In this document: positions 7,648 to 16,200 of the stretch, piece by piece
Layout of the letters: each line of letters begins with the position of its first letter
Position numbering within the stretch: the first letter of the stretch is position 1
NCBI GenBank assembly: GCA_021792795.1
Contig: JAJYUB010000008.1
Span: forward strand, 1-64,000
Direction of reading: 5' to 3'
DNA length: 64,000 nucleotides
Source: Acidobacteriota bacterium
GTDB taxonomy: Bacteria > Acidobacteriota > Terriglobia > Terriglobales > Acidobacteriaceae
Notes under the pieces: generated by a model
The model's database searches: none
Seen by the model: the letters and a program-made list of their open reading frames with translations, nothing else
Told to the model about the DNA's origin: nothing
Translations under genes and position numbers: made by a program

Positions 7648-8733
7648 TCATTCGTCCGCTGCGGCAGGAACGATGTCCGGAGGTGAGGCGCTGGCAGGCT
7701 GGATGACGTACTCGTCGATGAGGACAGCCACCAGGACGGCGGTGGGGACCGCGACCAAAGCACCGGCGACCCCGGCCAGGCCGACTCCCATCAGCAGGGC
7801 GATCAATACAGCGGTTCCGGCAAGATCGACGCGCGCCTTCATGATGCGCGGGACAAGAAATCCATTCTCAATCTGCAGATAAATCATTTCAAAAATCAGC
7901 ACGCCCAAAACCTTTTCCCAGGATTCGCTGGCCGCGACCAGCATGGCGATGGAAGTGGTGACCAGCGCGCCGACAACTGGGACAATATTGAACGCGCCCA
8001 TCAGTACGGCCAGGACGAACGCGTAGTGCAGATGCAAGGCGCCGAACACGATGCCGCTGGATATCCCCAGGACCAGCATCAGGGCCAACTGTCCCAGTAG
8101 CCAGCGGCCCATCCGCTCGGCGGCATGGCGGAGGGTTTCGTCCAGGCGTTCCCGGCGGACCTGAGGAACCAGCGACAGGAACCAGTGGTAGACGTGTTCG
8201 CCTTCCACCAGAAAATAAATTGTGAGCACAATGCCGGTGACAACTTCAAAGAACCGGGCCGCGCCATTGCTGACCGAAGCGAGGAAGGCGCCGGCATCCT
8301 GCGCAGTGTCCTGTTTCAACTTGGTTTCGATGACTGCAAAGTTCATGTCGCGCAGGACCGGCATCCCTTCGATTTTTTGCAGGAACGTGGGACTGTGGCC
8401 GGGCAGCGTCTTGACAAAGGAAGCTACGTCACGCACGACCGGGGGCAAGGTGAGAACCAGGAAAAAGGCCACAGATCCGATCAGGCCCACCATGATGGTG
8501 AGGATGGCCAGGGCGTGGCTGGGACGCCATGTGCGGACATGGACCCGCTGCACGCCACGCACGACCGGCATCAGCACCACGGCGGCAAGGGCGCTGACGT
8601 AGAGCAGGACCAGCACCTCGCGCAGCAGCCATGCAAGATAGAGCGCAATGGCAATGGCAAATGCAAACAAAATGTCGCCGCGCACGCTGCGCTTCGGATC
8701 GGTATGGGCGGGCGATCCTTGAGGGTCTTTCAT
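7648..8733 (-). CDS. AI-2E family transporter (PerM/YdiK-like permease)
   Basis: The 361-residue protein has eight or so hydrophobic segments, a central hydrophilic domain, and the C-terminal Gly-rich helices (LMGVGLAGVAGALVAVPTAVL) that mark the AI-2E/PerM family. Family members have been linked to autoinducer-2 export and to Na+/H+ antiport, so the substrate cannot be inferred from sequence. The start ATG at 8731-8733 (MKDPQGSPAHTD) has AGGGGA at good spacing. The open frame extends upstream into residues without family character, so the shorter start is preferred. The next gene upstream on the same strand is shikimate kinase, 79 bases away. Confidence 0.88.
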   Translation of the reverse strand: MKDPQGSPAHTDPKRSVRGDILFAFAIAIALYLAWLLREVLVLLYVSALAAVVLMPVVRGVQRVHVRTWRPSHALAILTIMVGLIGSVAFFLVLTLPPVVRDVASFVKTLPGHSPTFLQKIEGMPVLRDMNFAVIETKLKQDTAQDAGAFLASVSNGAARFFEVVTGIVLTIYFLVEGEHVYHWFLSLVPQVRRERLDETLRHAAERMGRWLLGQLALMLVLGISSGIVFGALHLHYAFVLAVLMGAFNIVPVVGALVTTSIAMLVAASESWEKVLGVLIFEMIYLQIENGFLVPRIMKARVDLAGTAVLIALLMGVGLAGVAGALVAVPTAVLVAVLIDEYVIQPASASPPDIVPAAADE

Positions 8734-8812
8734 CGATTCGTCCCCTTCACGGGGTTGGGTCTCTTCGTGCAATGCTCGGCGCACATTCTCATTGGGGCAT
8801 CCTGCGCGTTTC

Positions 8813-9415
8813 TCATCTTTCTGGAGGCTGGTTCCAGGGAGCCTCGTTCCATCGGGCCACGACAACGGTCACGAGTTCGTCCAGAGTTTGCCCGGTGGTG
8901 TCGATGGTCCAGTCCGCCATCTCATACAGCGGGCGTCTGCGTTGAAACCGTTCCGTCAACTCCGCGCGTTTTTCAAGGACCGGACGCCGAACGGCGTTTC
9001 GTTCCAACTTTTGTTGCTCACAGCGCTCAATCAGTACCTCCAGCGGCGCTTCGAGATACAGCAACAGGGTCTCGCGATCCTGCTGGAGCAACTGCCGGTT
9101 GGCCGCAGTTTCGATGGCGCCGCCGCCGAGCGCCAGCACCACGCTTTCGAGGTCTAGGGCCTTGGCCAGCGCATTCCGCTCCAATGCGCGGAAGCGGTCT
9201 TCTCCGACGGCCTCGAAAATTTGCGCGATGCTTCTTTGTTCCGCGCGCACAATCTCGTCATCCAGATCGATAAAGTCCCATCCAAGTTGCTGGGCCAAAC
9301 GAGGTCCCAACGCGCTCTTGCCAGCTCCCATGAATCCGGTCAGGACAACGCGTTTGGGCAAAAGAATCCGGTTGATCTTTGAGCGTGAAGTGATAAGAAC
9401 GGGCGCCTCCAGCAA
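8813..9415 (-). CDS. aroK: Shikimate kinase
   Basis: The enzyme phosphorylates shikimate at the 3-hydroxyl in the pathway to chorismate. Visible motifs are Walker A GFMGAGKSALG (residues 27-37), the shikimate-binding DLDDEI, the Arg-containing FR.LE segment, the Gly-rich ALGGGAIE and an Arg-rich lid (RRPVLEKRAELTERFQRRRPLY). At 200 residues it is slightly longer than usual because of about 20 extra N-terminal residues. The first in-frame start is a TTG without a clear ribosome binding site, so the true start may be internal. pheA elsewhere in the window is the only other aromatic gene seen, and the two are not linked. Confidence 0.93.
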   Translation of the reverse strand: MLEAPVLITSRSKINRILLPKRVVLTGFMGAGKSALGPRLAQQLGWDFIDLDDEIVRAEQRSIAQIFEAVGEDRFRALERNALAKALDLESVVLALGGGAIETAANRQLLQQDRETLLLYLEAPLEVLIERCEQQKLERNAVRRPVLEKRAELTERFQRRRPLYEMADWTIDTTGQTLDELVTVVVARWNEAPWNQPPER

Positions 9416-9478
9416 TCTTGGCTGGATTTTAAACGAGAAGCGCCTCCCTTAACGGATAAGTTTCCGTACCGGAGCGGG

Positions 9479-9742
9479 TCAGGAACTCTTGTTGTCATCT
9501 TTCGCCTGCCGGGCAAGCGCGTTTTGAATGTTGTCCCAAACCGCCGGACTGGGATCGTGGATGGGCAGCAGCAATTTTGCCTGCGCGGCGATATATTCCA
9601 GATCGCGCACCAGCGAGGAGCAGTTTTCGCAGGTCTGCAAATGCGCATGGGCGAGAAGGTCCCGGTCGGAATCGAAGAGCTCCGGCAATTGGCGCTGGAA
9701 TTCGTCGCAATCTCTGGGCGTGTGGGTCCGGTCGGATGTCAT
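9479..9742 (-). CDS. Zinc-finger anti-sigma factor
   Basis: This 87-residue soluble protein contains HLQTCENC, the H-x3-C-x2-C zinc motif of ZAS-type anti-sigma factors, with an upstream Cys in [13 protein letters not shown]. It has no membrane segment, so it would act in the cytoplasm, possibly responding to oxidation or thiol stress as RsrA-type proteins do (inference). Its ATG overlaps the TGA of the ECF sigma gene (ATGA), the classic arrangement for a sigma factor and its cognate inhibitor made in matched amounts. Confidence 0.88.
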   Translation of the reverse strand: MTSDRTHTPRDCDEFQRQLPELFDSDRDLLAHAHLQTCENCSSLVRDLEYIAAQAKLLLPIHDPSPAVWDNIQNALARQAKDDNKSS

Positions 9743-10422
9743 GCCTGTACCTTCCCGTCCGCGGGTTGACGCAGCAAATTGCGCAGGCGCATGCGGGCTT
9801 TGTGGAGTTGAGATTTGCTGTTGCCAATGGAGCACTTCAGCATTCCTGCAATTTCATTGTGCTCATAGCCTTCCACATCGTGCAGCACAAATACCATGCG
9901 ATAGCCCGGCGGCAACTCTTCCACCGCCCGCTCCAGCGTCACACGATCGATGCAGCCTGAAAGCGTCAGGTCGCGGGCGCCAAAGTCTTTGCGAGGGCCA
10001 TCTTCCTGGGAGGGTTCCAGCGTTTCCTCCAGGGAGACCAACGGAAGACCTTTCTTGCGCAGATGCATCAGCACCACGTTGACGGCCATTCGATGCAGCC
10101 AGGTGGAGAAAGCGGAATCGCCGCGAAATGTTGCAATCTTGCGGTGCAACTGCAGAAATGCCTCCTGGGTCAGGTCTTCCGCCTCTGCCACATTGCCCAG
10201 CATGCGCAGACACAGCGAGTACACGCGACGCTTGTGCATGTTGTAGAGAACCTCAAAGGACGCGCCATCGCCTTGCTGGGCCTGGGCAATGGCCGCCAAT
10301 TCTCCGGCAATGGGAGGATTGCGCCGCCGCTGCTGCTGCACTGGCCTGGCTTCGGCGGTAAGTGGTTGTGCGGGGGTGGGGGAGGGTGCCTTCCCGGCAG
10401 TTCGCAGTGTGTTTTTTGTCAT
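9739..10422 (-). CDS. RNA polymerase ECF-type sigma factor
   Basis: The 227-residue product has region 2 ([20 protein letters not shown], then [15 protein letters not shown] and [11 protein letters not shown]) and region 4 ([10 protein letters not shown]-like [18 protein letters not shown], then [27 protein letters not shown]). It lacks region 3, as ECF sigmas do. About 50 N-terminal residues rich in Pro, Ala and Gln precede region 2. It is followed by its probable zinc anti-sigma factor with a 4-base overlap. A GGAA..TCTCA arrangement upstream on the minus strand could be a self-recognised promoter, but the match is weak. The regulon is unknown. Confidence 0.93.
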   Translation of the reverse strand: MTKNTLRTAGKAPSPTPAQPLTAEARPVQQQRRRNPPIAGELAAIAQAQQGDGASFEVLYNMHKRRVYSLCLRMLGNVAEAEDLTQEAFLQLHRKIATFRGDSAFSTWLHRMAVNVVLMHLRKKGLPLVSLEETLEPSQEDGPRKDFGARDLTLSGCIDRVTLERAVEELPPGYRMVFVLHDVEGYEHNEIAGMLKCSIGNSKSQLHKARMRLRNLLRQPADGKVQA

Positions 10423-10540
10423 GGAACCAGAGTGCGTTCTGCCTTTTCCTGAGACTTTGTTGGAATCTTCCGTAGTCCTTGCATTGACGGCTCCGTGTCT
10501 TTGATGACGATGGGGTCGTGGGAGTTGCCTCGGCGGAAAC

Positions 10541-11584
10541 TTAACTTCCTACAAAGCGCGCATAAAGACTGCGTGCCAGCCCAACGTCTGTTGTCCCTTG
10601 AACAATGGCGCGACCGTCCTTAAATACCGTGATGCGATGTTCGCCATGATCGAAGCGCAAAAGCATGTCATTTCGCCGGACGGCGCCGTGGGATTGCAAT
10701 TTGCGCTCCAGTTCAGCAAAGTCGATGGGGCGATGGCGCTCGTGAATCTGGACCGAGTTTCTGCCGCACAATGTGATCTGGGGGCGCCCTACGCCGGCAA
10801 GATGGGGAAATTGGTGCTGGCCGCACACCGCGCAATGCGGGCGCGGATGGGAGGTGTCGATTTCGGAAATCTCATTGGACCACACGTCGCAGGAAAAAAG
10901 AGTCTGTCGCATCCGGTCGTGGGCGCCGACGATCCACTTAATCGCTTCCACCGCTTCCAAGGAAGCGGCCAGGTTCACCGCCGCATTCAGAATGCCGCTG
11001 GTGTCGCAGGTCTCGACCATGCCGGAGGGTGGCCCAGGGAAGATGCAGGCCAGGCAGGCTGTGGTGCCGGGCAGGATGTTCATGGTGACGGCGTAGGAGC
11101 CGACTGCCCCGGCATAGATCCAGGGCTTGTTCTGTTCGACGGCATAATCGTTCAGCAGGTAGCGGGTCTCAAAATTGTCGGTCGCGTCCAGAACCGGTTG
11201 TGCGTCTGCGAGGATGGCATGGATGTTGGCTGGGACCAGGTCCGCGACGTGGGCATGGACCTGGGTCTGGCTATTGAAACGAGCGATTCTGCGCCGGGCC
11301 GCCTCGGCCTTCGGCAGACCCTCCGCAGCATCCTCTTCCTCAAACAGCACTTGACGCTGTAGGTTGCTCCATTCCACGTAGTCGCGATCGATCAAAGTGA
11401 GCGTGCCGACTCCGGCGCGGGCCAGCAGACCCGCCACGGCGGCCCCGGTCGCTCCGCAACCGACGATGGCGACGTGGGCAGCGAGGAGTTTCTGTTGGCC
11501 TTGCTCGCCAATGCCTGCGAACAGGACCTGGCGGGAATAACGGTCCTGAGCGGAAGAGAAGAGCGGAGTGGAGGCCAGAGGCAT
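10541..11584 (-). CDS. ThiF/MoeB-family adenylyltransferase (E1-like)
   Basis: The protein has the E1 adenylation domain: [15 protein letters not shown], the nucleotide loop [36 protein letters not shown] and DATDNFETR. Two Cys pairs (CLACIF and CAVCGQ) should bind structural zinc. Such enzymes activate the C-terminal Gly of a ubiquitin-like sulfur carrier (ThiS or MoaD). A C-terminal extension of about 80 residues follows ([12 protein letters not shown]), which is not a rhodanese domain. The window also contains a MoaD-MoaE fusion, a possible distant partner, but the two are 18 kb apart. The start [11 protein letters not shown] is chosen because it directly precedes the conserved region; the ribosome binding site GGAGGGG is unusually close. 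Confidence 0.87.
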   Translation of the reverse strand: MPLASTPLFSSAQDRYSRQVLFAGIGEQGQQKLLAAHVAIVGCGATGAAVAGLLARAGVGTLTLIDRDYVEWSNLQRQVLFEEEDAAEGLPKAEAARRRIARFNSQTQVHAHVADLVPANIHAILADAQPVLDATDNFETRYLLNDYAVEQNKPWIYAGAVGSYAVTMNILPGTTACLACIFPGPPSGMVETCDTSGILNAAVNLAASLEAVEAIKWIVGAHDRMRQTLFSCDVWSNEISEIDTSHPRPHCAVCGQHQFPHLAGVGRPQITLCGRNSVQIHERHRPIDFAELERKLQSHGAVRRNDMLLRFDHGEHRITVFKDGRAIVQGTTDVGLARSLYARFVGS

Positions 11585-11662
11585 ACCCCTCCAGTATATG
11601 GAATGCGGAACGCGGCGACTTCCGTAGGCTGTGAAACTCAGGTATATGTTCATGCGTAGATG

Positions 11663-11719
11663 GCCCGACTGAAGTCTGGCCCCTGATACCAATCAGGAGT
11701 TTTTCTAGCTTGGTCGGGC
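11663..11719. repeat. Nested inverted repeats in the divergent intergenic region
   Basis: GCCCGAC (11663-11669) and GTCGGGC (11713-11719) are inverted copies. Inside them CCTGAT (11682-11687) and ATCAGG (11692-11697) form a second stem followed by AGTTTTT. The region lies between the divergent ThiF-like and BamA-like genes, so it could be regulatory or a decayed repeat. Its role is unknown. Confidence 0.4.
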
Positions 11720-11860
11720 TCCGATACAGAGCAAAGGGCCTTCGGTTGCTGGAAACCGCAAGACCCTTCGCTCCACGTCGCGACGATCCGCAACGACGTC
11801 CGCCCAGGACGACAATTTTCCCCAGGCCCGAGCATATTCATCGGGTTTTATAGCGTAAAC

Positions 11861-14800
11861 ATGACGAGGGGCAGGCAGGTTGCGTATGCTAGAGCAAAAC
11901 CAGGGACACTATTTCCTGTGAAGTTTCATTCAAGGTCGCCGCTCACTGTTGGTCGCGTCGACTTGAACGATGTGGCTCAGGGATACATTTTCCCTGGTTT
12001 TGCTGTAACCACAGGCAATCGGAGTCTCTCGATCACCGCACTTCAAGGCAATCTGGGTCCATCGATTCATCGTAGATTCGCTAGAACCGGACGACTTGCT
12101 GGCGGAAAAATCATTCAGCGTGGCAACGGTTGTGGACGGACCGTTCATGAGTCTATTTCTTTGCGGAAAAACCACCCAGATCCAGGATTCGCGAGCGCGC
12201 GGCTTGTCGCACGAATCGGCCTTTGCGCCCTGTGGATCGCCTGGGGCTCGACGGCATTCGCGGCCGTTCCTGGCCACGCCGGACAAGGGGCGAAGGCGAC
12301 GCAGCTAGACAGCTCCTCGGCGGCGGCTTCAGCCGGGATTTCCCCGATGCAACGAAGTCCGACGTTTCTGCGCTATCGCGACCTGAAGGCCTGGTACGGG
12401 CTGCCTGTGCGCACGGTTGCGTTCGAGGGCGTAACGGAACAAGATCTGGGCGGCATGAAAGATCGGCTGGCGCTGCAGGCCGGAGACAAACTGACCCAGA
12501 AGAATGTGAAGGAGAGCCTGCACTCGTTGTATGCGACGGGCCTCTTTCGCAGCATCGTTGCCGAGGGCGTCGAAACGGGTGGCCAGGTCGCAATCACGTT
12601 TCGTGGCGTTCCGCAGCTATTTCTGCGCAGGCTGTACATCCAGGGCATGAAGCAGGATACGCTCGCGGCGCAAATCCAGCGGGCCACCCGTCTGGAGCTG
12701 GGTGAGCCGTTCACAGCGCAGGAATTGGACCAGGCCACCGCGCATTTGCGGCAAGCGCTCGACCGCAATGGATTCCATGTTCCCACGGTCGAGGTCAAGA
12801 CGCTACCAGCGGGCAGCAACAATCTGGTGGACGTAATTTATACCGTGAACACAGGCCGGCAGGCGAAGGTGGGCGCGGTGGTAGCCACCGGGACAACGGC
12901 CATGACCGATGCGCAATTCCGTAAGATCGCGAAGCTGAAGCAAGGCTCCACGGTGACGGCGAACACGGTGCCACGGGCCCTGACGAGACTGCGGAAACAA
13001 TTTCAAAAACAAAACAGGCTGGAGGCGACCGTCCGGTCCGGCCCTGAGGTTTTCAACGCGGCTGCGAATGCGGTCGATTATCGTTTTCAAGTGAATCGTG
13101 GCCCGGTGGTGCGGATCGGCGCCACCGGCGCGAAGATTTCAAAGAGCGATTTAAAGCGGCTCATTCCCGTCTACGATGAGGGGGCCGTCGATCCGGACCT
13201 GCTGGATGAGGGCGAGGGCAATCTTCGAGATCATTTTCAGAAGAAGGGCTATTTCGATGTGCATGTGACGCATGTGGTGGAGCAGCCCGGGCCGAATGAA
13301 GAGCGCATTCTTTACAAGATCGACCTGGGGTCCCTGCACAAGGTGGTATCGGTCACGGTGACCGGCAATCGTTACTTCGACCGAGACGTTGTGAAAGAGC
13401 GGTTGAGCGTGCTGCCCGCCGATCGTGTCAACTCGCACGGCATTTATAGTCAACTGCTGCTGTCGCAGGATGTCAGCGCGATTCAAGCGCTTTACAAGAG
13501 CAACGGCTTCGGCAATGTCAGCGTCACTCCGGTGGTGACCGACTCGGACGCGGAGGCTGGAGCGCCCAAGGCGAAGGTGGCGGTCGTCCACGTGACCTAC
13601 GAAATTCACGAAGGCGCGCAGCAGAAGATTGGAAGGGTGCAACTGAGCGGGGTCGAGAAGGTCTCCAAGTCCAGGTTGCTGGCGCAAATGAATACGCTGC
13701 CCGGCGAGCCGTATTCGCTGACCACGCTGGCCGGGGACCGGCTGGAGCTATTCGACTACTACTACCGGCACGGATTTTCCCAAGTAGAGATCGAGTTCGA
13801 GCAGCATCCGGACCCAGTCGATCCGGACCGGATCGACATCGATGTGCGGGTGCATGAAGGCAATCCCTTTTACGTGAAGCATGTTTTGATCAGCGGCCTG
13901 CATTACACCAAGCCGCAGGTTGTCAATAAGTTGATGGAGGTCCATGCCGGCAAGCCGCTGGACCGAAACGCGATTCTGGACACGCAAAGGCGACTCTACA
14001 ATCTGGCGCTGTTCAGCGAAGTCGATACCGGCATCGTGAACCCGCGCGGAGCGCAGCCGCGGAAGGACGTTCTGGTGAACGTGACCGAGGCGCATCGCTG
14101 GAACTACGATTACGGCTTTGGATTTGAGGTGCAGACGGGCACTCCGCAAACAAATTGTCCTTCGGCCGCGTCGCTGATCGAGTTGGGCGTAGCCAATCCA
14201 TCCGCGTTTGTATGCAGCCCGAACGGGAAGTTTGGAGTCAGCCCGCGTATTTCGTTCGATGTGAGCCGCATCAACCTGGGCGGCAGGAACCGCACCATCA
14301 GCCTGCAGACTGCCTATGGCACGCTGGAGCAGGAAGCCATTATGACCTACGATGTACCGAACCTTTACGACCATAAGACGTTCGATTTTTCCATCTCCGG
14401 CGGTTACATCAGCAACCAGAACGTGACGACGTATCAAGCCTCGACCCTGAGCGGGTCCGTGGTCTTTACGGAGCGGCCCAACAAGGCGAATACGCTGATC
14501 TATTCCATGACCTATCGGTACGTATATGTCAATCCAAACAGCCTGCAGGTGAGCGCGGCATTGATTCCGCTGTTGTCGCAGCCCACGCGGGTCAGCGGTC
14601 CGGGCATCACCTGGGTGCATGACACGCGCAACAATCCGCTGGATGCCACCAGCGGTTGGTATCTTTCCGCGCAGCAATTTTTTGCATGGGAGGGATTTGC
14701 GTCGCAGGCAAACTTCAATCGAATGGACATTCAGGAGTCGAACTATCACCGGTTGAACAAGGAAAACTGGATCCTGGCGCGCAGCACGCGCATTGCGTTT

Positions 14801-15364
14801 GAGAATACCTACGGCTCGCCTTCGTACAATTTAATCCCGCTGCCGGAACGTCTCTATGCTGGCGGCGCAACTTCTCACCGAGGTTTCTCCATCAACGCGG
14901 CGGGTCCGCGGGACTTACAAACCGGTTTCCCGGTGGGCGGCTCAGGAGCGTTCGTCAACAGCACCGAGTTGCGTATCCCGCCCGTGCCATTGCCGTTGAT
15001 CGGGACAAATCTTGGGTTCGTCTTCTTTGAGGACCTTGGCAACGTGTACGAAAATGCCTCGGACATTTTTCCGTCGCTGTTGCGGTTCTATCAGCCGAAT
15101 GTAAAGACCTGCTACAACCTGGTGGGTCCAGAGGGGACCTGCAACTTCAACTACGATTCCCAGGCCCCGGGTATAGGGTTGCGGTATAAGACCCCGGTGG
15201 GTCCGATCCGTCTGGATTTCAGCTATAACATAAATCCAACGGTCTATCCCGTGGTGAGCGATCCGCAGTTGGCGCCGGCAGTTTTGAACTACAGCGGCCA
15301 GCCGCCGTACGTGGGCAACTCCGGCCACTTCAACTTTTTCTTTAGCATCGGGCAATCCTTTTGA
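11861..15364 (+). CDS. Outer-membrane assembly protein, BamA/TamA-like (Omp85 family)
   Basis: The product is an Omp85-family protein. After a secretion signal (LVARIGLCALWIAWGSTAFA, ending AFA) it has several POTRA-type repeats across roughly residues 180-740, for example VAFEGVTEQDLGGMKDRLAL, VTVTGNRYFDRDVVKERLSV and VLISGLHYTKPQVVNKL. The C-terminal part is a D15-type beta barrel of about 400 residues ending in Phe (GQSF), with RGF and the GPIRLDFSYN barrel motif. It inserts or moves proteins through the outer membrane. The signal peptide lies about 100 residues into the open frame, so the ATG at 11861 is probably too early; a TTG start near 12156 is possible. SurA-like and TamB-like genes follow at once, which favours a TamA-like role. 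Confidence 0.85.
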   Translation: MTRGRQVAYARAKPGTLFPVKFHSRSPLTVGRVDLNDVAQGYIFPGFAVTTGNRSLSITALQGNLGPSIHRRFARTGRLAGGKIIQRGNGCGRTVHESISLRKNHPDPGFASARLVARIGLCALWIAWGSTAFAAVPGHAGQGAKATQLDSSSAAASAGISPMQRSPTFLRYRDLKAWYGLPVRTVAFEGVTEQDLGGMKDRLALQAGDKLTQKNVKESLHSLYATGLFRSIVAEGVETGGQVAITFRGVPQLFLRRLYIQGMKQDTLAAQIQRATRLELGEPFTAQELDQATAHLRQALDRNGFHVPTVEVKTLPAGSNNLVDVIYTVNTGRQAKVGAVVATGTTAMTDAQFRKIAKLKQGSTVTANTVPRALTRLRKQFQKQNRLEATVRSGPEVFNAAANAVDYRFQVNRGPVVRIGATGAKISKSDLKRLIPVYDEGAVDPDLLDEGEGNLRDHFQKKGYFDVHVTHVVEQPGPNEERILYKIDLGSLHKVVSVTVTGNRYFDRDVVKERLSVLPADRVNSHGIYSQLLLSQDVSAIQALYKSNGFGNVSVTPVVTDSDAEAGAPKAKVAVVHVTYEIHEGAQQKIGRVQLSGVEKVSKSRLLAQMNTLPGEPYSLTTLAGDRLELFDYYYRHGFSQVEIEFEQHPDPVDPDRIDIDVRVHEGNPFYVKHVLISGLHYTKPQVVNKLMEVHAGKPLDRNAILDTQRRLYNLALFSEVDTGIVNPRGAQPRKDVLVNVTEAHRWNYDYGFGFEVQTGTPQTNCPSAASLIELGVANPSAFVCSPNGKFGVSPRISFDVSRINLGGRNRTISLQTAYGTLEQEAIMTYDVPNLYDHKTFDFSISGGYISNQNVTTYQASTLSGSVVFTERPNKANTLIYSMTYRYVYVNPNSLQVSAALIPLLSQPTRVSGPGITWVHDTRNNPLDATSGWYLSAQQFFAWEGFASQANFNRMDIQESNYHRLNKENWILARSTRIAFENTYGSPSYNLIPLPERLYAGGATSHRGFSINAAGPRDLQTGFPVGGSGAFVNSTELRIPPVPLPLIGTNLGFVFFEDLGNVYENASDIFPSLLRFYQPNVKTCYNLVGPEGTCNFNYDSQAPGIGLRYKTPVGPIRLDFSYNINPTVYPVVSDPQLAPAVLNYSGQPPYVGNSGHFNFFFSIGQSF

Positions 15365-15438
15365 TCATGTTGAGGACGGGCGTCAGCAATTCGATAAAGG
15401 CGATCGAGCGTTGCTTGCGATGCGCGCCACGAAGGAAG

Positions 15439-16200
15439 ATGCGAACCGCGTTGCAGGGACGAACCTTGCTCGCTTGTCTGCTCTGCTATGGGATCGTCGC
15501 CGGGCCATATTCACGGGCGCAAGCGCCGGCCCCGCAGCGTGCCGCAGTCCTTGACCGCGTGGTGGCCGATGTGGACGGCCAGGCAATCCTAGCCAGCGAC
15601 GTGGATGACGAGATGCGCTTTGCCGCCTTGCAACCGGGCTTTGAGCCGCCAGCGGACAACACTCCCCAGCGCGCGTTGGACCGTGTCATCGATCGCACCC
15701 TGATTGACCAACAGCGGGCACTTCAGCCAGGCGTCGCGGTGGTGTCCGAGAAGGAAGTCGATGACGCCATTGCAGAAATGCGAAAGCAAATTTCGTCCGC
15801 TAGGAATGTGGATTGTGAGACCGATGCTGGATGGCGGGCATTTTTGGCGCAACACGGATTTACGCCGGCTGAGATTGAAGACCGTATGCGAGAACGGCTG
15901 GCCATCCTGAAATTTATCGATGTCCGGTTCGGGGTGGTGGTGCAGGTATCGAAGGCCGATGTCGGAAATTATTATGAGCACGTGTTGACGCCGCAATTGA
16001 AAAAAGACAAGGCGCCGGTGCCGGAACTCAGTGCCGTGGCGCCACGCATCCGCGAGATCCTTCGGCAACAGCAAGTCAGCAGCATGATCGACGAGTGGCT
16101 GAAGAGCCTGCGTGCCGAGGGACAGGTACAGATTCTGGATCCCGCGTATGCGGAAGGCGGCGGGGATGCGGAACGCGGGAACAAGGAAGGCGGCCAATGA
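15439..16200 (+). CDS. Periplasmic SurA N-terminal domain-like chaperone
   Basis: After a signal peptide (residues 1-28, ending in AQA) the protein has the SurA N-terminal pattern: DRVVADVDGQAILASDVDDE, then helices with LDRVIDRTLIDQQ and the long QHGFTPAEIEDRMRERL helix. The parvulin PPIase domain is absent, and the protein ends in a Gly-rich tail. It probably chaperones unfolded outer-membrane proteins. The start is set at the ATG that gives a normal signal peptide; ATG at 15367 or TTG at 15361, overlapping the previous stop, are alternatives. It sits between the BamA-like and TamB-like genes, and its TGA overlaps the TamB ATG. Confidence 0.8.
   Translation: MRTALQGRTLLACLLCYGIVAGPYSRAQAPAPQRAAVLDRVVADVDGQAILASDVDDEMRFAALQPGFEPPADNTPQRALDRVIDRTLIDQQRALQPGVAVVSEKEVDDAIAEMRKQISSARNVDCETDAGWRAFLAQHGFTPAEIEDRMRERLAILKFIDVRFGVVVQVSKADVGNYYEHVLTPQLKKDKAPVPELSAVAPRIREILRQQQVSSMIDEWLKSLRAEGQVQILDPAYAEGGGDAERGNKEGGQ

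Noticed and set aside
7391-7651. 86-codon minus-strand open frame between the lipoprotein and AI-2E genes
   Set aside because: It reads through an inverted-repeat element; similar arm sequence occurs after lon.
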